A DNA stretch of 64,000 bases from Enterobacter sp. RHBSTW-00175 (GCF_013927005.1 NZ_CP055930.1:558001-622000), one strand, 5' to 3'; shown: positions 23,579 to 34,271, numbered from the stretch's first letter. Program-made: numbers and translations. The notes: generated by a model from the sequence alone, not told the origin.

Positions 23579-23935
23579 ATGACAGACGCGGTAAAAATCT
23601 ACCACAACCCTCGCTGCTCCAAGAGCCGCGACACCCTCAGCCTGCTGAAGGCTAATGGCCTGGACCCGGACGTGGTGTTGTATCTGGAGACACCGCCGGA
23701 TGCACAGACTATCCGCCAGCTGCTGCACATGCTGGGAATGGGCAGCGCAAGAGAACTGATGCGCCAGAAAGAAGACCTGTATAAGTCGCTCAATCTGGAT
23801 GATTCACATCTTACTGAAGATCAGTTGGTTCAGGCGATGGTTGAAAATCCAAAGCTGATTGAGCGCCCGATAGTCGTGGCTAACGGCCAGGCGCGTATTG
23901 GTCGCCCGCCGGAAGACGTGCTCGAAATCCTCTAA
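23579..23935 (+). CDS. yfgD: YfgD, ArsC-family arsenate reductase-like protein
   Basis: Glutaredoxin-dependent arsenate reductase-like protein with the catalytic loop HNPRCSKSRD (Cys13) and the anion-binding RPIVV motif near residue 97. Length is 118 against 119 in K-12. No ars operon is near, and the K-12 protein is uncharacterised, so arsenate may not be the true substrate. AAAGGAGAGATCAGGTC precedes the ATG. It lies 18 bases after bepA. It overlaps the stop of the convergent transposase-like gene by four bases. Confidence 0.92.
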   Translation: MTDAVKIYHNPRCSKSRDTLSLLKANGLDPDVVLYLETPPDAQTIRQLLHMLGMGSARELMRQKEDLYKSLNLDDSHLTEDQLVQAMVENPKLIERPIVVANGQARIGRPPEDVLEIL

Positions 23936-24756
23936 TCCTTACGCCGCAGTGCTTCGAGAAAGGCCTGCGGCGTACAATTCCCCAGCTTTTTCTGCGTTTT
24001 TCCCTGGTTGTAGAAATCACACATCTGGATCAGAAGCTGCCCGGCAGGTTCAACATTCACACGCGGAATAATCTCCCCTAATGGAACAGCCACCTGGACG
24101 GCATTGTGTTTAGCAGCATGGACCTTCACCGCGATATCGCGCCCTGGCAGAGCGACGTCAAAACCAAAAGTCTCAAGAGATTGTATATCAGCCGGACAGG
24201 CATCCAGCAGCGCCTGCGTCCAGTTCGTCAGCAGCTGGGGTGAAACCCCGGCATAAAGACGGGCATACAGCCATCCGCTTACAGGCTCACGCGCCCACAG
24301 CAGATGTTGCTCTCCGCCATCATCCATATGCAGTGATAACGGCTGATGGTGCAACGCAAGCTGGCGGGGCACAACACCTGCCTTTAACGCCTTTTTACCC
24401 TGCACTGGTGCGTTTCTGGTTTTTGCAGACGCAGGTTTCAGGTAGCGGTTCAGCGTGGCGCGTGAAACGGCAATGCCCAACCCTTCATTGACCAGCAGGA
24501 GTAATTCATCCAGCGGCGCGCCAGTGGTATCGCGAAGGTGATTCACCAGTGAAACCTGCTCTTGTCTCATCGCTTTGTGTATCATTTTTGGCGTGGTGTG
24601 ATTATCTGAAACCTGTTCGCGATTGCGCCAGCGTCTGACGGTTGTCACAGAGATACCAAGCTCTACAGCCAGCTCCCTGTCACTCTTATCAGACTGATGA
24701 AGATAGCGACGAATACGCGGCGTGGTTGTAGCGTTGGCGTGCAGTTTGATTTCCAT
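23932..24756 (-). CDS. Degenerate IS481-type transposase-like DNA-binding protein
   Basis: A 274-residue protein whose layout follows IS481-family transposases. A LHANATTTPRIRRYL start leads into an HTH (ELAVELGISVTTVRRWRNR, residues 28-46), then a second helical domain (APLDELLLLVNEGLGI), an RNase H-like core, and a tail YNQGKTQKKLGNCTPQAFL that aligns with the family's YN..R....L.G.TP.E.. tail. The DDE triad looks broken. The first Asp survives in HMDDGG, but the family's TDNG is replaced by ETFGFD, and the segment with the catalytic Glu is shortened. No inverted repeats or partner ORF were seen. The start is the ATG 11 codons into a slightly longer frame. It is divergent from the PTS operon. 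I infer a domesticated transposase acting as a DNA-binding protein. Confidence 0.65.
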   Translation of the reverse strand: MEIKLHANATTTPRIRRYLHQSDKSDRELAVELGISVTTVRRWRNREQVSDNHTTPKMIHKAMRQEQVSLVNHLRDTTGAPLDELLLLVNEGLGIAVSRATLNRYLKPASAKTRNAPVQGKKALKAGVVPRQLALHHQPLSLHMDDGGEQHLLWAREPVSGWLYARLYAGVSPQLLTNWTQALLDACPADIQSLETFGFDVALPGRDIAVKVHAAKHNAVQVAVPLGEIIPRVNVEPAGQLLIQMCDFYNQGKTQKKLGNCTPQAFLEALRRKD

Positions 24757-24823
24757 CGCGAGTGTTCCAGTTAATTTTCTTATAACCAATCTTATGAGAT
24801 TTATAGTACCTAAGCGAATACAA

Positions 24824-24839
24824 TGTGACCAATTTCACC
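24824..24839 (+). promoter_or_regulatory. CRP site of the EIIC operon (class II spacing)
   Basis: TGTGA-CCAATT-TCACC matches the CRP consensus TGTGA-N6-TCACA in nine of ten positions. Its centre (24831.5) is 41.5 bases upstream of the start predicted from the -10 box GATAAT at 24861-24866, which is the exact geometry of a class II CRP promoter. Catabolite control fits a sugar PTS operon. Confidence 0.75.
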
Positions 24840-24915
24840 TTTCAGCCACCCCGCTTCACTGATAATCCACAGACATAACATAAACAACACCACTCAATCT
24901 TGTACGGAGTTCACA

Positions 24916-26235
24916 ATGAACAATGTTCTGGGATTTCTTGAAGCAAAACTGATGCCGCTGGCAGCGAAAACGGCGCAACAGCGTCATCTTGGAGCCATTC
25001 GCGGTGCCTACGTTTCATTCATGCCATTTATCATCGTTGGCTCGATACTGCTGGTGATCTCGTCGTTCCCGAATCAAACCTATCAGCACTTTATGGCGCA
25101 AGCCTTTGGCGAGAGCTGGAGCTCAATTATCGAAATCCCGTTCAATGCGGTGTTCTCGACCATGTCGTTGTTCATTAGCTTCCTGGTCGCCTTCCGCCTG
25201 GCCGAACATTACGGTGAAGACCGCATCTCCTGCGGCATTCTTGCGCTGGTGGCATTCTTGATCCTGACCCCGTTTATCAAGGTGGCCGAAAACGGGGGTA
25301 TTACCGTGATGCCGGTAGAATGGATAGGCAGTAAGGGGCTGTTTGTGGCGATGATTGGCTCTCTGCTTTGGACAGAGCTGTTCTGCTGGCTGAAGCGCAA
25401 AAATCTGGTCATCAAAATGCCGGATGGCGTACCGCCTGCGGTGCAGGAGTCGTTTGCGGCGCTGATCCCGGCGCTGCTGGTCATGATTCTGGTGCTGGTT
25501 ATCCGCATTGTCTTCGAAAACACCCACTACCACACCATTCACCAGTTTATTTACGAGGTCGTCGCCACGCCGGTGCGCCACTATGGCACGTCCTATTTTG
25601 GCGCGCTGATGACGGTGTTCAGTATTACCATTCTGTGGTCAGTGGGCATTAACTCCGGCTCGATGATCAACGGCATTATCCGCCCGCTGTGGATGGAGAA
25701 CCAGACCGATAACATCGCCGCTATCCAGGCGGGTACAACCCCGCCGCACATTATCACTGAACAGTTTTTTGACATGATCTGGATGGGTGGCGCAGGTGCA
25801 ACCCTGTCGCTGGTGATAGCCATGCTGATTTTCGCCCGCAGTAAAAATATGCGCGAAGTGGCCCGGCTTGGCGCAGGAGCATCGGTGTTCAACATTAACG
25901 AACCGATCCTGTTTGGCCTGCCAGTTATCATGAACCCCATCATGCTTATCCCCTTCAATCTTGTCCCGTTGGTGCTGGTCACCGTGCAGTATGCGGCGAT
26001 GAAAATCGGTGCAGTTGCTGTCACCACCGGGGTCTTTATTCCCTGGACTCTGCCCCCCGTCATCAGCGGTTTCATCGTCACCGGACACCTCAGCGGTAGC
26101 GTCATGCAGCTTATCAATTTGCTGATCGGCGCGATGCTGTACCTGCCTTTCATGCGTATCGTGGATAAACAGTACCGCGCGGCGGAAATTGCCACCCTTA
26201 CGCAAACCGAAACCACGCTGGCTAAACAGGAGTAA
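24916..26235 (+). CDS. PTS EIIC permease, lactose/cellobiose (type 3) family
   Basis: Inner-membrane sugar channel of a phosphotransferase system, ChbC/CelB type. Around ten hydrophobic segments are visible, with the family signatures MPDGVPPAVQESFAALIPA and FNINEPILFGLPVIMNP. Length is 439. No EIIA or EIIB domain is fused or encoded nearby, so phosphate must come from partners elsewhere or the protein works without them. TGTACGGAG precedes the ATG. It opens an operon with a glycosylasparaginase 3 bases downstream and an M17 peptidase overlapping that gene. A beta-linked disaccharide or an N-glycosyl amino acid is the likely substrate; this is inference. Confidence 0.85.
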   Translation: MNNVLGFLEAKLMPLAAKTAQQRHLGAIRGAYVSFMPFIIVGSILLVISSFPNQTYQHFMAQAFGESWSSIIEIPFNAVFSTMSLFISFLVAFRLAEHYGEDRISCGILALVAFLILTPFIKVAENGGITVMPVEWIGSKGLFVAMIGSLLWTELFCWLKRKNLVIKMPDGVPPAVQESFAALIPALLVMILVLVIRIVFENTHYHTIHQFIYEVVATPVRHYGTSYFGALMTVFSITILWSVGINSGSMINGIIRPLWMENQTDNIAAIQAGTTPPHIITEQFFDMIWMGGAGATLSLVIAMLIFARSKNMREVARLGAGASVFNINEPILFGLPVIMNPIMLIPFNLVPLVLVTVQYAAMKIGAVAVTTGVFIPWTLPPVISGFIVTGHLSGSVMQLINLLIGAMLYLPFMRIVDKQYRAAEIATLTQTETTLAKQE

Positions 26236-26238
26236 AGC

Positions 26239-27192
26239 ATGTGGGGAATTATCGCGACCTGGCGAATGGCGCTTGAAGGGGTAACGGAGTCTGCGTCTGC
26301 ACTGGCTGCGGGGAAACCGGTGGCAACAGCAGTTGTGGATGCTGTCGCCACCGTAGAGGACTTCCCGTTGTATAAATCCGTCGGCTATGGCGGGCTACCC
26401 ACGGAGAATGGCGAAGTCGAACTCGACGCCGCTTACATGGACGGCGATTCGCTGGCCTTTGGCGCCGTGGGTAATCTGGTGGATATTGCCAACCCGGTGC
26501 GTGTTGCCCACGCATTAAGCCGCCAGCGCTATAACAGCCTGCTGGTTGGCCAGGGCGCGCGCGAGTGGGCGCTGAGCCAGGGCTTTGCCGACAAAACCAT
26601 GCTGACCGACCGCGCCATGCAGCACTACCGTAAGCGATGCCGCGAAACGCTGGATAAAGGCTTAAGCCCGTACGATGGTCATGATACCGTCGGCATTATC
26701 GGCCTGGATAAACAGGGCTCGATGAGCGTGGCGACCTCTACCAGCGGCCTGTTTATGAAAAAGCGTGGCCGCATTGGTGATTCGCCCATCATTGGCTCCG
26801 GCTTTTACTGTGACAGTGAAACCGGCGCAGCCACCGCCACCGGCGTGGGTGAAGATCTGATGAAAGGCTGCACCAGCTACGAAATTGTGCGCCGGATGGC
26901 GCAGGGAATGTCACCGCAACAGGCGGCTGACTCGGTGGTTTTTGAGCTGGAAGATAAGCTGATGTCCCGCTTTGGCCGCGTGGGGGATCTCTCCGTTGTC
27001 TGTATGAATAACAAAGGCGAATTCGGCGCGGCGACTAACATCAAAACCTTTTCGTTCGTGGTGGCCACCGCCCGTCAGCCGCTCACGGTGTTTCGCACTG
27101 AGCGGTTGCGGGAGAAAACCCATTATCAGGCCGTCGATGATGACTGGATGCAGGCTTATGCCGCACGTATTCGCGCCCCGATTGAGGAATAA
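26239..27192 (+). CDS. Glycosylasparaginase-like Ntn hydrolase
   Basis: Family T2 N-terminal-nucleophile hydrolase closest to N4-(beta-N-acetylglucosaminyl)-L-asparaginase. Autocleavage should fall between Asp149 and Thr150 in GHDTVGIIGL. The substrate-binding residues follow the human enzyme: GRIGDSPI (Arg and Asp for the asparagine part) and ATGVGE. There is no signal peptide, so it acts in the cytoplasm, unlike secreted bacterial relatives. Length is 317. The start comes three bases after the EIIC stop, and its stop overlaps the next ATG. It would split a GlcNAc-Asn type bond into aspartate and the glycosylamine. Plain isoaspartyl peptidase activity is the alternative, but HDT(V/I)G and GR(I/V)GDSP favour the glyco type. 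Confidence 0.85.
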   Translation: MWGIIATWRMALEGVTESASALAAGKPVATAVVDAVATVEDFPLYKSVGYGGLPTENGEVELDAAYMDGDSLAFGAVGNLVDIANPVRVAHALSRQRYNSLLVGQGAREWALSQGFADKTMLTDRAMQHYRKRCRETLDKGLSPYDGHDTVGIIGLDKQGSMSVATSTSGLFMKKRGRIGDSPIIGSGFYCDSETGAATATGVGEDLMKGCTSYEIVRRMAQGMSPQQAADSVVFELEDKLMSRFGRVGDLSVVCMNNKGEFGAATNIKTFSFVVATARQPLTVFRTERLREKTHYQAVDDDWMQAYAARIRAPIEE

Positions 27193-28619
27193 TGATGATT
27201 ACCTGGCAACTCATAACCACCCTTTCACAGGCTAAGCCGCAGAGTCACCTGATTGCCTGTACATCCGGCTCACAGCTGCCGGACACCGCGCTTATCGCTG
27301 AAATGCGTGAACACAAAACCGTTGCCGATACCCGTTTTGGCTGCGCCCCGTTTTCCCGGATAACCCTGCTGCCAGAGCCTTTGTGGCACGACACGCTGAC
27401 CGGGGGCTTACTTGCCGCACTGCGCCCCCTGTTCGCCGCCCACGTCAGCCATGAGGTCATCCTTGATGTGACGAACATCCACGATACGGTCCTGGCACAG
27501 GTGCTGCGGTTTCTCTTTAATCAGGCCCATTCCCTGAGCGATTTACAGCTGAAGAAAACCGACGAAACCGCCGTCCGGCTTTGCCACATTACCGCCCTCT
27601 GTCGGCCGGAACAGCAGGCACGCCTGGAAACGTTCTTCCACCAGCAGCAGACCATTGCACATGGCATGGTCGCAGCAAGACGCCTTGCCGATCTGCCTTC
27701 CGATCGTTGTACCCCACAGTTTGTGGTCGAAGAGGCGCAAAAACTGTGTGCCGCATTCCCTGCCCTGCACTGCGAGGTGCTTGATGAACGGCAGATCGTA
27801 GCGCAAAGTCTGGGGCTGCTGCACGCCGTTGGCAAAGGTGCCACCTGCCCACCGCGCCTGCTGGCCATCCACTATAACGGTGTACCTGATGGCCCGGTGC
27901 GCTGCTACGTGGGCAAAGGCATTACGTTTGATACCGGCGGTCTGTGGCTGAAAGAAGGCGCGGGCATGTACACCATGAAATATGACATGTGCGGCGCGGC
28001 AAACGTGCTGGGTTTGATGCTCAGCGTTGCAGAGCAGTGTCTGCCCGTTCGGATCATGGGTGTGCTGGCCCTGGCAGAGAATGCGATTGGCCCGGATGCC
28101 ATGCAGCCAGGCACAGTGGCGACGGCCTGCAACGGGACCACGGTTGAAATCAACAATACCGATGCTGAAGGGCGGCTGGTGCTGGCAGACGCTATCGCCT
28201 GGACCAGCAAGCGCCATCCGCAGGCGCGCTATATTATTGATATGGCGACGTTAACCGGTGCAGTGGTGAAAGCACTGGGGTATGAGCTAAGCGGACTGAT
28301 GACCCAGGATGAGCCATTACGCCATGCGCTTACCCGGGCAGGCCAACAGAGCGGCGACGAAGTGTGGTCACTGCCTCTGGATGCGCGGCTGAAAAAACAG
28401 ACCGACAGCGCTATCGCCGATCTGTGCAACACGCCCACCAACAACGCGGCGATTAGCGCGTCGGCAGCCTGGCTGCTGCATCACTTCTGCCCACCGACAA
28501 TCCCGTGGGCACATCTGGATATTAGCGGTACGGCCTTGTGGCGTGAGAATGGACGCAGCGTGGCGTCGGGCAGACCGATTCCGCTGCTGATGGAGCACCT
28601 GATGGGGGATGATGCCTGA
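27192..28619 (+). CDS. M17 leucyl aminopeptidase family protein
   Basis: Cytosolic di-metal aminopeptidase of the PepA family. The metal and catalytic motifs are complete: VGKGITFDTGG, KYDMCGAA and NTDAEGRLVLADA. The N-terminal domain is divergent, which points to a role other than housekeeping PepA. Length is 475. The start overlaps the previous stop (TAATGATG); a second ATG three bases on is also possible. As third gene of the EIIC operon it could trim the peptide part of an imported glycopeptide, or use dipeptides of the aspartate released by the hydrolase. That pathway is inference. Confidence 0.87.
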   Translation: MMITWQLITTLSQAKPQSHLIACTSGSQLPDTALIAEMREHKTVADTRFGCAPFSRITLLPEPLWHDTLTGGLLAALRPLFAAHVSHEVILDVTNIHDTVLAQVLRFLFNQAHSLSDLQLKKTDETAVRLCHITALCRPEQQARLETFFHQQQTIAHGMVAARRLADLPSDRCTPQFVVEEAQKLCAAFPALHCEVLDERQIVAQSLGLLHAVGKGATCPPRLLAIHYNGVPDGPVRCYVGKGITFDTGGLWLKEGAGMYTMKYDMCGAANVLGLMLSVAEQCLPVRIMGVLALAENAIGPDAMQPGTVATACNGTTVEINNTDAEGRLVLADAIAWTSKRHPQARYIIDMATLTGAVVKALGYELSGLMTQDEPLRHALTRAGQQSGDEVWSLPLDARLKKQTDSAIADLCNTPTNNAAISASAAWLLHHFCPPTIPWAHLDISGTALWRENGRSVASGRPIPLLMEHLMGDDA

Positions 28620-28621
28620 AT

Positions 28622-28711
28622 GTGTTGCCGGGTGGCGGCTGCGCCTTACCCGGCCTACAGATCGTGGCGGGTTTTCGTAGGCCCGGTAAGCGCAGCGCCA
28701 CCGGGCGAGCA
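28622..28711. repeat. REP/BIME element after the EIIC operon
   Basis: GTTGCCGGGTGGCGGCTGCGC and the inverse GTAAGCGCAGCGCCACCGGG flank CTACA and GTAGG arms between convergent genes. Same type as the elements at 20735 and 31667. It marks the right edge of the inserted operon, directly next to the hda stop. Confidence 0.85.
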
Positions 28712-28714
28712 AAC

Positions 28715-29416
28715 TCAAAGCTTGAGAATATCTTTCACAAACGGAATGGTCAGCTTGCGCTGGGCAGTAATGGAGGCGCGATCGAGCTGGTCGAGCGTAT
28801 CAAACAGCGTGCGCATTTCGCGATCCAGGCGCTTGAGCAGGAAGCGCCCTACGTCTTCCGGGAGTTCAAATCCACGCAGTCTTGCCCGCAATTGCAGCGC
28901 CTGAAGTTTGTCTTCATCAGACAGCGGCTGCAATTTGTAGATTTGCCCCCAGTCCAGGCGTGAAGCCAGATCCGGTAGCCCCAGATTGAGCTGACGCGGG
29001 GGGCGATCGCCGGTGATCAGCAGCCGGGTTTTGCCCGATTCCAGGATCCGGTTGTAGAGATTAAACATCGCCATTTCCCACGGCTCATCTCCCGCAACGC
29101 ATTCGATATTGTCGATGCAGACCAAAGAGAGGTGTTCCATTCCCTCCAGCACTTCAGGTACGAACCAGGTACGCTTATCCAGCGGCACATAGCCTACTGC
29201 ATCACCACGCGCAGACAGCTCCGCGCAGGCAGCGTGCAAAAGATGGCTGCGCCCCGCGCCTTCGCGTGACCAGATATAGATGTATCCGCTGTGTTCCTGG
29301 CGCAACACGTTTTGCAGTGCGGCCAGTAAAGAGGGGTTATCACCCGGCCAGAAACTCGCGAAAGTTTCGTCGTCAGGTAGATAAAGTGGCAGAGAGAGCT
29401 GTGCCGGTCCGTTCAG
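28715..29416 (-). CDS. hda: Hda, DnaA regulatory inactivator (CTG start)
   Basis: AAA+ protein that, bound to the DNA-loaded beta clamp, stimulates ATP hydrolysis by DnaA after initiation. With a CTG start at 29414-29416 the protein begins [16 protein letters not shown], matching K-12 Hda, which is known to start with CTG. The clamp-binding motif QLSLPL is at residues 6-11. GAGGTA lies five bases before the CTG. The P-loop region is [15 protein letters not shown] ([14 protein letters not shown]), Walker B is LVCIDNIE, and the sensor/Arg region is LASRLDWG. Length is 233, as in K-12. A start at the internal GTG (29308) would delete the clamp motif. It is downstream of uraA. Confidence 0.94.
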   Translation of the reverse strand: MNGPAQLSLPLYLPDDETFASFWPGDNPSLLAALQNVLRQEHSGYIYIWSREGAGRSHLLHAACAELSARGDAVGYVPLDKRTWFVPEVLEGMEHLSLVCIDNIECVAGDEPWEMAMFNLYNRILESGKTRLLITGDRPPRQLNLGLPDLASRLDWGQIYKLQPLSDEDKLQALQLRARLRGFELPEDVGRFLLKRLDREMRTLFDTLDQLDRASITAQRKLTIPFVKDILKL

Positions 29417-29482
29417 AAATACCTCAACCAGAGATCCTACATATAATCGGCATGAAGTTTAACACGGAACCTGCAAGGAGAG

Positions 29483-29506
29483 AACCGGGCGATCCTTCGC
29501 CCGGTT
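29483..29506 (-). terminator. Hairpin between uraA and hda
   Basis: AACCGGGCG-ATCCTT-CGCCCGGTT is a 9-bp GC-rich stem seven bases after the uraA stop. No good T-run follows on the uraA strand, so it may attenuate rather than end transcription into hda. Confidence 0.6.
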
Positions 29507-29512
29507 AAACGA

Positions 29513-30802
29513 TCAGTGTGACGCTTTTCCGCTTTCGTCAGCGTCCAGTATCTCTTCTTCCGGGCGGATCACAGAGATCAATTTGAAGATAAGGCTCAGC
29601 GCCACACCAACGATGGTCGCCAGCGCCATGCCTTTCAACTCTGCCGCACCAATGTGTACCTTCGCACCGCTCACGCCGATGATCAGGATAACGGAGGTCA
29701 GGATCAGGTTTTGCGCTTTGCTGTAATCCACTTTGGACTCAATCAGTACGCGAATACCGGATGCACCGATCACCCCGTACAACAGCAGAGAGACACCGCC
29801 CATGACCGGGACCGGGATAATCTGAATGGCCGCAGCCAGTTTACCCACACAGGAGAGCAGGATAGCGATAATCGCCGCACCACCGATAACCCAGGTACTG
29901 TATACGCGGGTGATCGCCATTACGCCGATATTCTCACCGTAAGTGGTGTTAGGCGTAGAGCCGAAGAAACCGGAGATAATCGTAGAGAGGCCGTTAGCAA
30001 ACATCGAACGGTGCAGACCCGGGTCGCGGATCAGGTCACGCTTAACGATGTTGGCCGTCACCACCAGGTGACCCACGTGTTCCGCGATAACTACCAGTGC
30101 CGCAGGCAGAATGGTGAAAATGGCAAACCATTCGAAACGCGGCGTGTAGAAGGTTGGCAGCGCGAACCAGTGCGCCTGAGCGATAGGTGCCGTATCCACA
30201 ACCCCCATCACGAAGGAGAGCGCATAGCCCGCCAGCACGCCGATAAGGATAGGGATAATGGCCATAAACCCACGGAACAACACAGAGCCGAAGACCGTCA
30301 CACCCAGTGTTACCATCGAGATAATGATGGTTTTGGAATCCGGTGACTGACCGTCAGCAGGCAGCAGACCCGCCATATTTGCCGCAACACCCGCCAGTTC
30401 AAGACCGATGACGGCAACGATTGCGCCCATCGCCGCAGGAGGGAACATCACATCCAGCCAGCCCGTACCCGCTTTTTTCACAATGAAGGAAACCAGACAG
30501 AACAGCACGCCACACATGATAAAACCACCCAGCGCCACTTCATAACCTAACGGCAGCAGTAGCAACACGGGCGAAATAAAGGCAAAGCTCGACCCCAGAT
30601 ACGCCGGGATTTTACCTTTACAGATAAAGAGGTAAAGCAGCGTACCGACACCGTTAAACAGCAGCACGGTAGCCGGGTTAATGTGAAACAGGATTGGCAC
30701 CAGCACGGTTGCGCCAAACATGGCGAACAGGTGCTGCAAACTAAGCGGGATTGTCTGTAAAAGCGGCAGTCTTTCACTCACCCCGATAGCACGGCGCGTC
30801 AT
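29513..30802 (-). CDS. uraA: Uracil permease UraA
   Basis: Inner-membrane uracil:proton symporter of the NCS2 family with 14 transmembrane segments. The sequence matches K-12 UraA (429 residues) along its length, with the family segments VVIAEHVGHLVVTANIV (Glu and His of the binding site) and GFFGSTPNTTYGENIG. AACACTTGAGGAAAACACT precedes the ATG. It follows upp, so uracil uptake and salvage are one operon. Confidence 0.96.
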   Translation of the reverse strand: MTRRAIGVSERLPLLQTIPLSLQHLFAMFGATVLVPILFHINPATVLLFNGVGTLLYLFICKGKIPAYLGSSFAFISPVLLLLPLGYEVALGGFIMCGVLFCLVSFIVKKAGTGWLDVMFPPAAMGAIVAVIGLELAGVAANMAGLLPADGQSPDSKTIIISMVTLGVTVFGSVLFRGFMAIIPILIGVLAGYALSFVMGVVDTAPIAQAHWFALPTFYTPRFEWFAIFTILPAALVVIAEHVGHLVVTANIVKRDLIRDPGLHRSMFANGLSTIISGFFGSTPNTTYGENIGVMAITRVYSTWVIGGAAIIAILLSCVGKLAAAIQIIPVPVMGGVSLLLYGVIGASGIRVLIESKVDYSKAQNLILTSVILIIGVSGAKVHIGAAELKGMALATIVGVALSLIFKLISVIRPEEEILDADESGKASH

Positions 30803-30848
30803 AGTGTTTTCCTCAAGTGTTGTTTGTTGTGGGACGTTTTATTCAAAA

Positions 30849-30875
30849 AAAAGCCGACTATCAAAGTCGGCTTTT
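30849..30875. terminator. Hairpin between upp and uraA
   Basis: AAAAGCCGACT-ATCAA-AGTCGGCTTTT is a perfect 11-bp stem with A/T-runs, between the upp stop and uraA start. It probably reduces uraA expression relative to upp. Confidence 0.85.
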
Positions 30876-30889
30876 CATTTGTTATTCGA

Positions 30890-31516
30890 TTATTTAGTAC
30901 CAAAAATCTTATCGCCGGCATCGCCAAGCCCCGGGATAATGTACCCGTGCTCGTTCAGCCCCTGGTCGATAGATGCGGTGTACAGCTCAACATCCGGGTG
31001 CGCTTTTTCCAGCGCGGCGATACCTTCAGGTGCCGCAACCAGAACCAGAACCTTAATGCTGCTACAGCCCGCTTTTTTCAGCAGGTCGATGGTAGCGATC
31101 ATAGAACCGCCTGTCGCAAGCATTGGGTCAACAACCAGCGCCATACGCTCGTCGATGTTAGACACCAGCTTCTGGAAATACGGAACCGGCTCCAGCGTCT
31201 CTTCATTACGGTAGATACCCACCACGCTGATACGCGCGCTCGGTACGTGCTCCAGCACACCTTCCATCATGCCCAGGCCTGCACGCAGGATTGGCACAAC
31301 AGTAATTTTCTTACCTTTAATCTGCTCGACCTGAACCGGACCGTTCCAGCCTTCGATGGTCACTTTTTCAGTTGCCAGGTCAGAGGTTGCTTCGTAAGTC
31401 AGCAGGCTACCCACTTCCGATGCCAGTTCGCGAAAACGCTTCGTGCTGATGTCATGCTCACGCATCAGGCCCAGCTTGTGTTTAACGAGTGGGTGTTTCA
31501 CTTCCACAATCTTCAT
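30890..31516 (-). CDS. upp: Uracil phosphoribosyltransferase Upp
   Basis: Converts uracil and PRPP to UMP in pyrimidine salvage. The PRPP loop is [14 protein letters not shown] and the uracil-binding loop is [17 protein letters not shown]. Length is 208, as in K-12. The start at [14 protein letters not shown] has AGGAGAAAGAG upstream; the frame extends 33 codons further but without conservation. In K-12 upp is divergent from purM; here bglA and bglK are inserted between them. Confidence 0.97.
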   Translation of the reverse strand: MKIVEVKHPLVKHKLGLMREHDISTKRFRELASEVGSLLTYEATSDLATEKVTIEGWNGPVQVEQIKGKKITVVPILRAGLGMMEGVLEHVPSARISVVGIYRNEETLEPVPYFQKLVSNIDERMALVVDPMLATGGSMIATIDLLKKAGCSSIKVLVLVAAPEGIAALEKAHPDVELYTASIDQGLNEHGYIIPGLGDAGDKIFGTK

Positions 31517-31630
31517 TCTCTTTCTCCTCTGAGGTGGCAACCGCAAAAAAATCGCGGGATTATACCGCTTTTTTCGGATTGCGCCACACCCTCTTGCTTG
31601 ACTACGATCAATCAAAATGATTTAGAGATA

Positions 31631-31656
31631 AAAAAACCGGAGGCAAGCTCCGGCTT
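31631..31656 (-). terminator. Intrinsic hairpin downstream of bglA
   Basis: CCGGAG-GCAAG-CTCCGG followed by a run of seven T on the minus strand, in the interval between the bglA stop (31741) and the upp start. It can end leftward transcription of bglK-bglA before upp. Confidence 0.75.
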
Positions 31657-31666
31657 TGGTACGGGG

Positions 31667-31740
31667 TTCTGTCCGGTGGCGCTACGCTACACGAGCCTAC
31701 GCAAAGTGTAGGCTGGGTAAGCGTAAGCGCCACCCGGCAA
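31667..31740. repeat. REP/BIME element after bglA
   Basis: TGTCCGGTGGCGCTACGCTAC and the inverse GGGTAAGCGTAAGCGCCACC flank a GCCTAC/GTAGGC pair. It abuts the bglA stop codon and marks the left edge of the bglK-bglA insert. Confidence 0.85.
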
Positions 31741-34075
<2,335 letters not shown>

Positions 34076-34094
34076 GACGTTCATCCCTCCTGAA

Positions 34095-34120
34095 TGAAAC
34101 TGAAACCGGTTTCAGTTTCA
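34095..34120. promoter_or_regulatory. LacI-type operator O1 of bglK-bglA
   Basis: A perfect 26-bp palindrome with core TGAAACCGGTTTCA at 34101-34114 lies just before the bglK ribosome binding site. TGAAACCGGTTTCA is, to my knowledge, the AscG operator. Binding here should block transcription. Confidence 0.75.
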
Positions 34121-34157
34121 TGATGTTCATTCAACAAACCGCTTGCAAGCAACTTCC

Positions 34158-34171
34158 CGAAACCGGTTTCA
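34158..34171. promoter_or_regulatory. LacI-type operator O2 of bglK-bglA
   Basis: CGAAACCGGTTTCA repeats the O1 core, 57 bases away centre to centre. Two copies at that distance suit DNA looping by a LacI-family tetramer. No LacI-family gene is in the window, so the repressor is encoded elsewhere. Confidence 0.75.
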
Positions 34172-34259
34172 TTTTCGTGAACAGAGTCAAGTTTGAGCGT
34201 GAACAATCACCACAGCGCTAAAAAAATCCCTGTGCACATTTCTGTTGCAGAATAGGCTC

Positions 34260-34271
34260 GCAAACGTTTGC
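34260..34271 (+). promoter_or_regulatory. PurR box of the purMN promoter
   Basis: GCAAACGTTTGC is a perfect PurR core palindrome, 64 bases before the purM start. PurR control of purMN is established in E. coli. Confidence 0.85.

Noticed and set aside
23932..24756. Calling this gene an active insertion sequence
   Set aside because: No terminal inverted repeats or target duplication were found, and the DDE residues are broken.
34176..34191. A CRP-like sequence (CGTGA-ACAGAG-TCAAG) before bglK
   Set aside because: Only seven of ten consensus positions match and no -10 box stands at a fitting distance, so I did not list it as a site.
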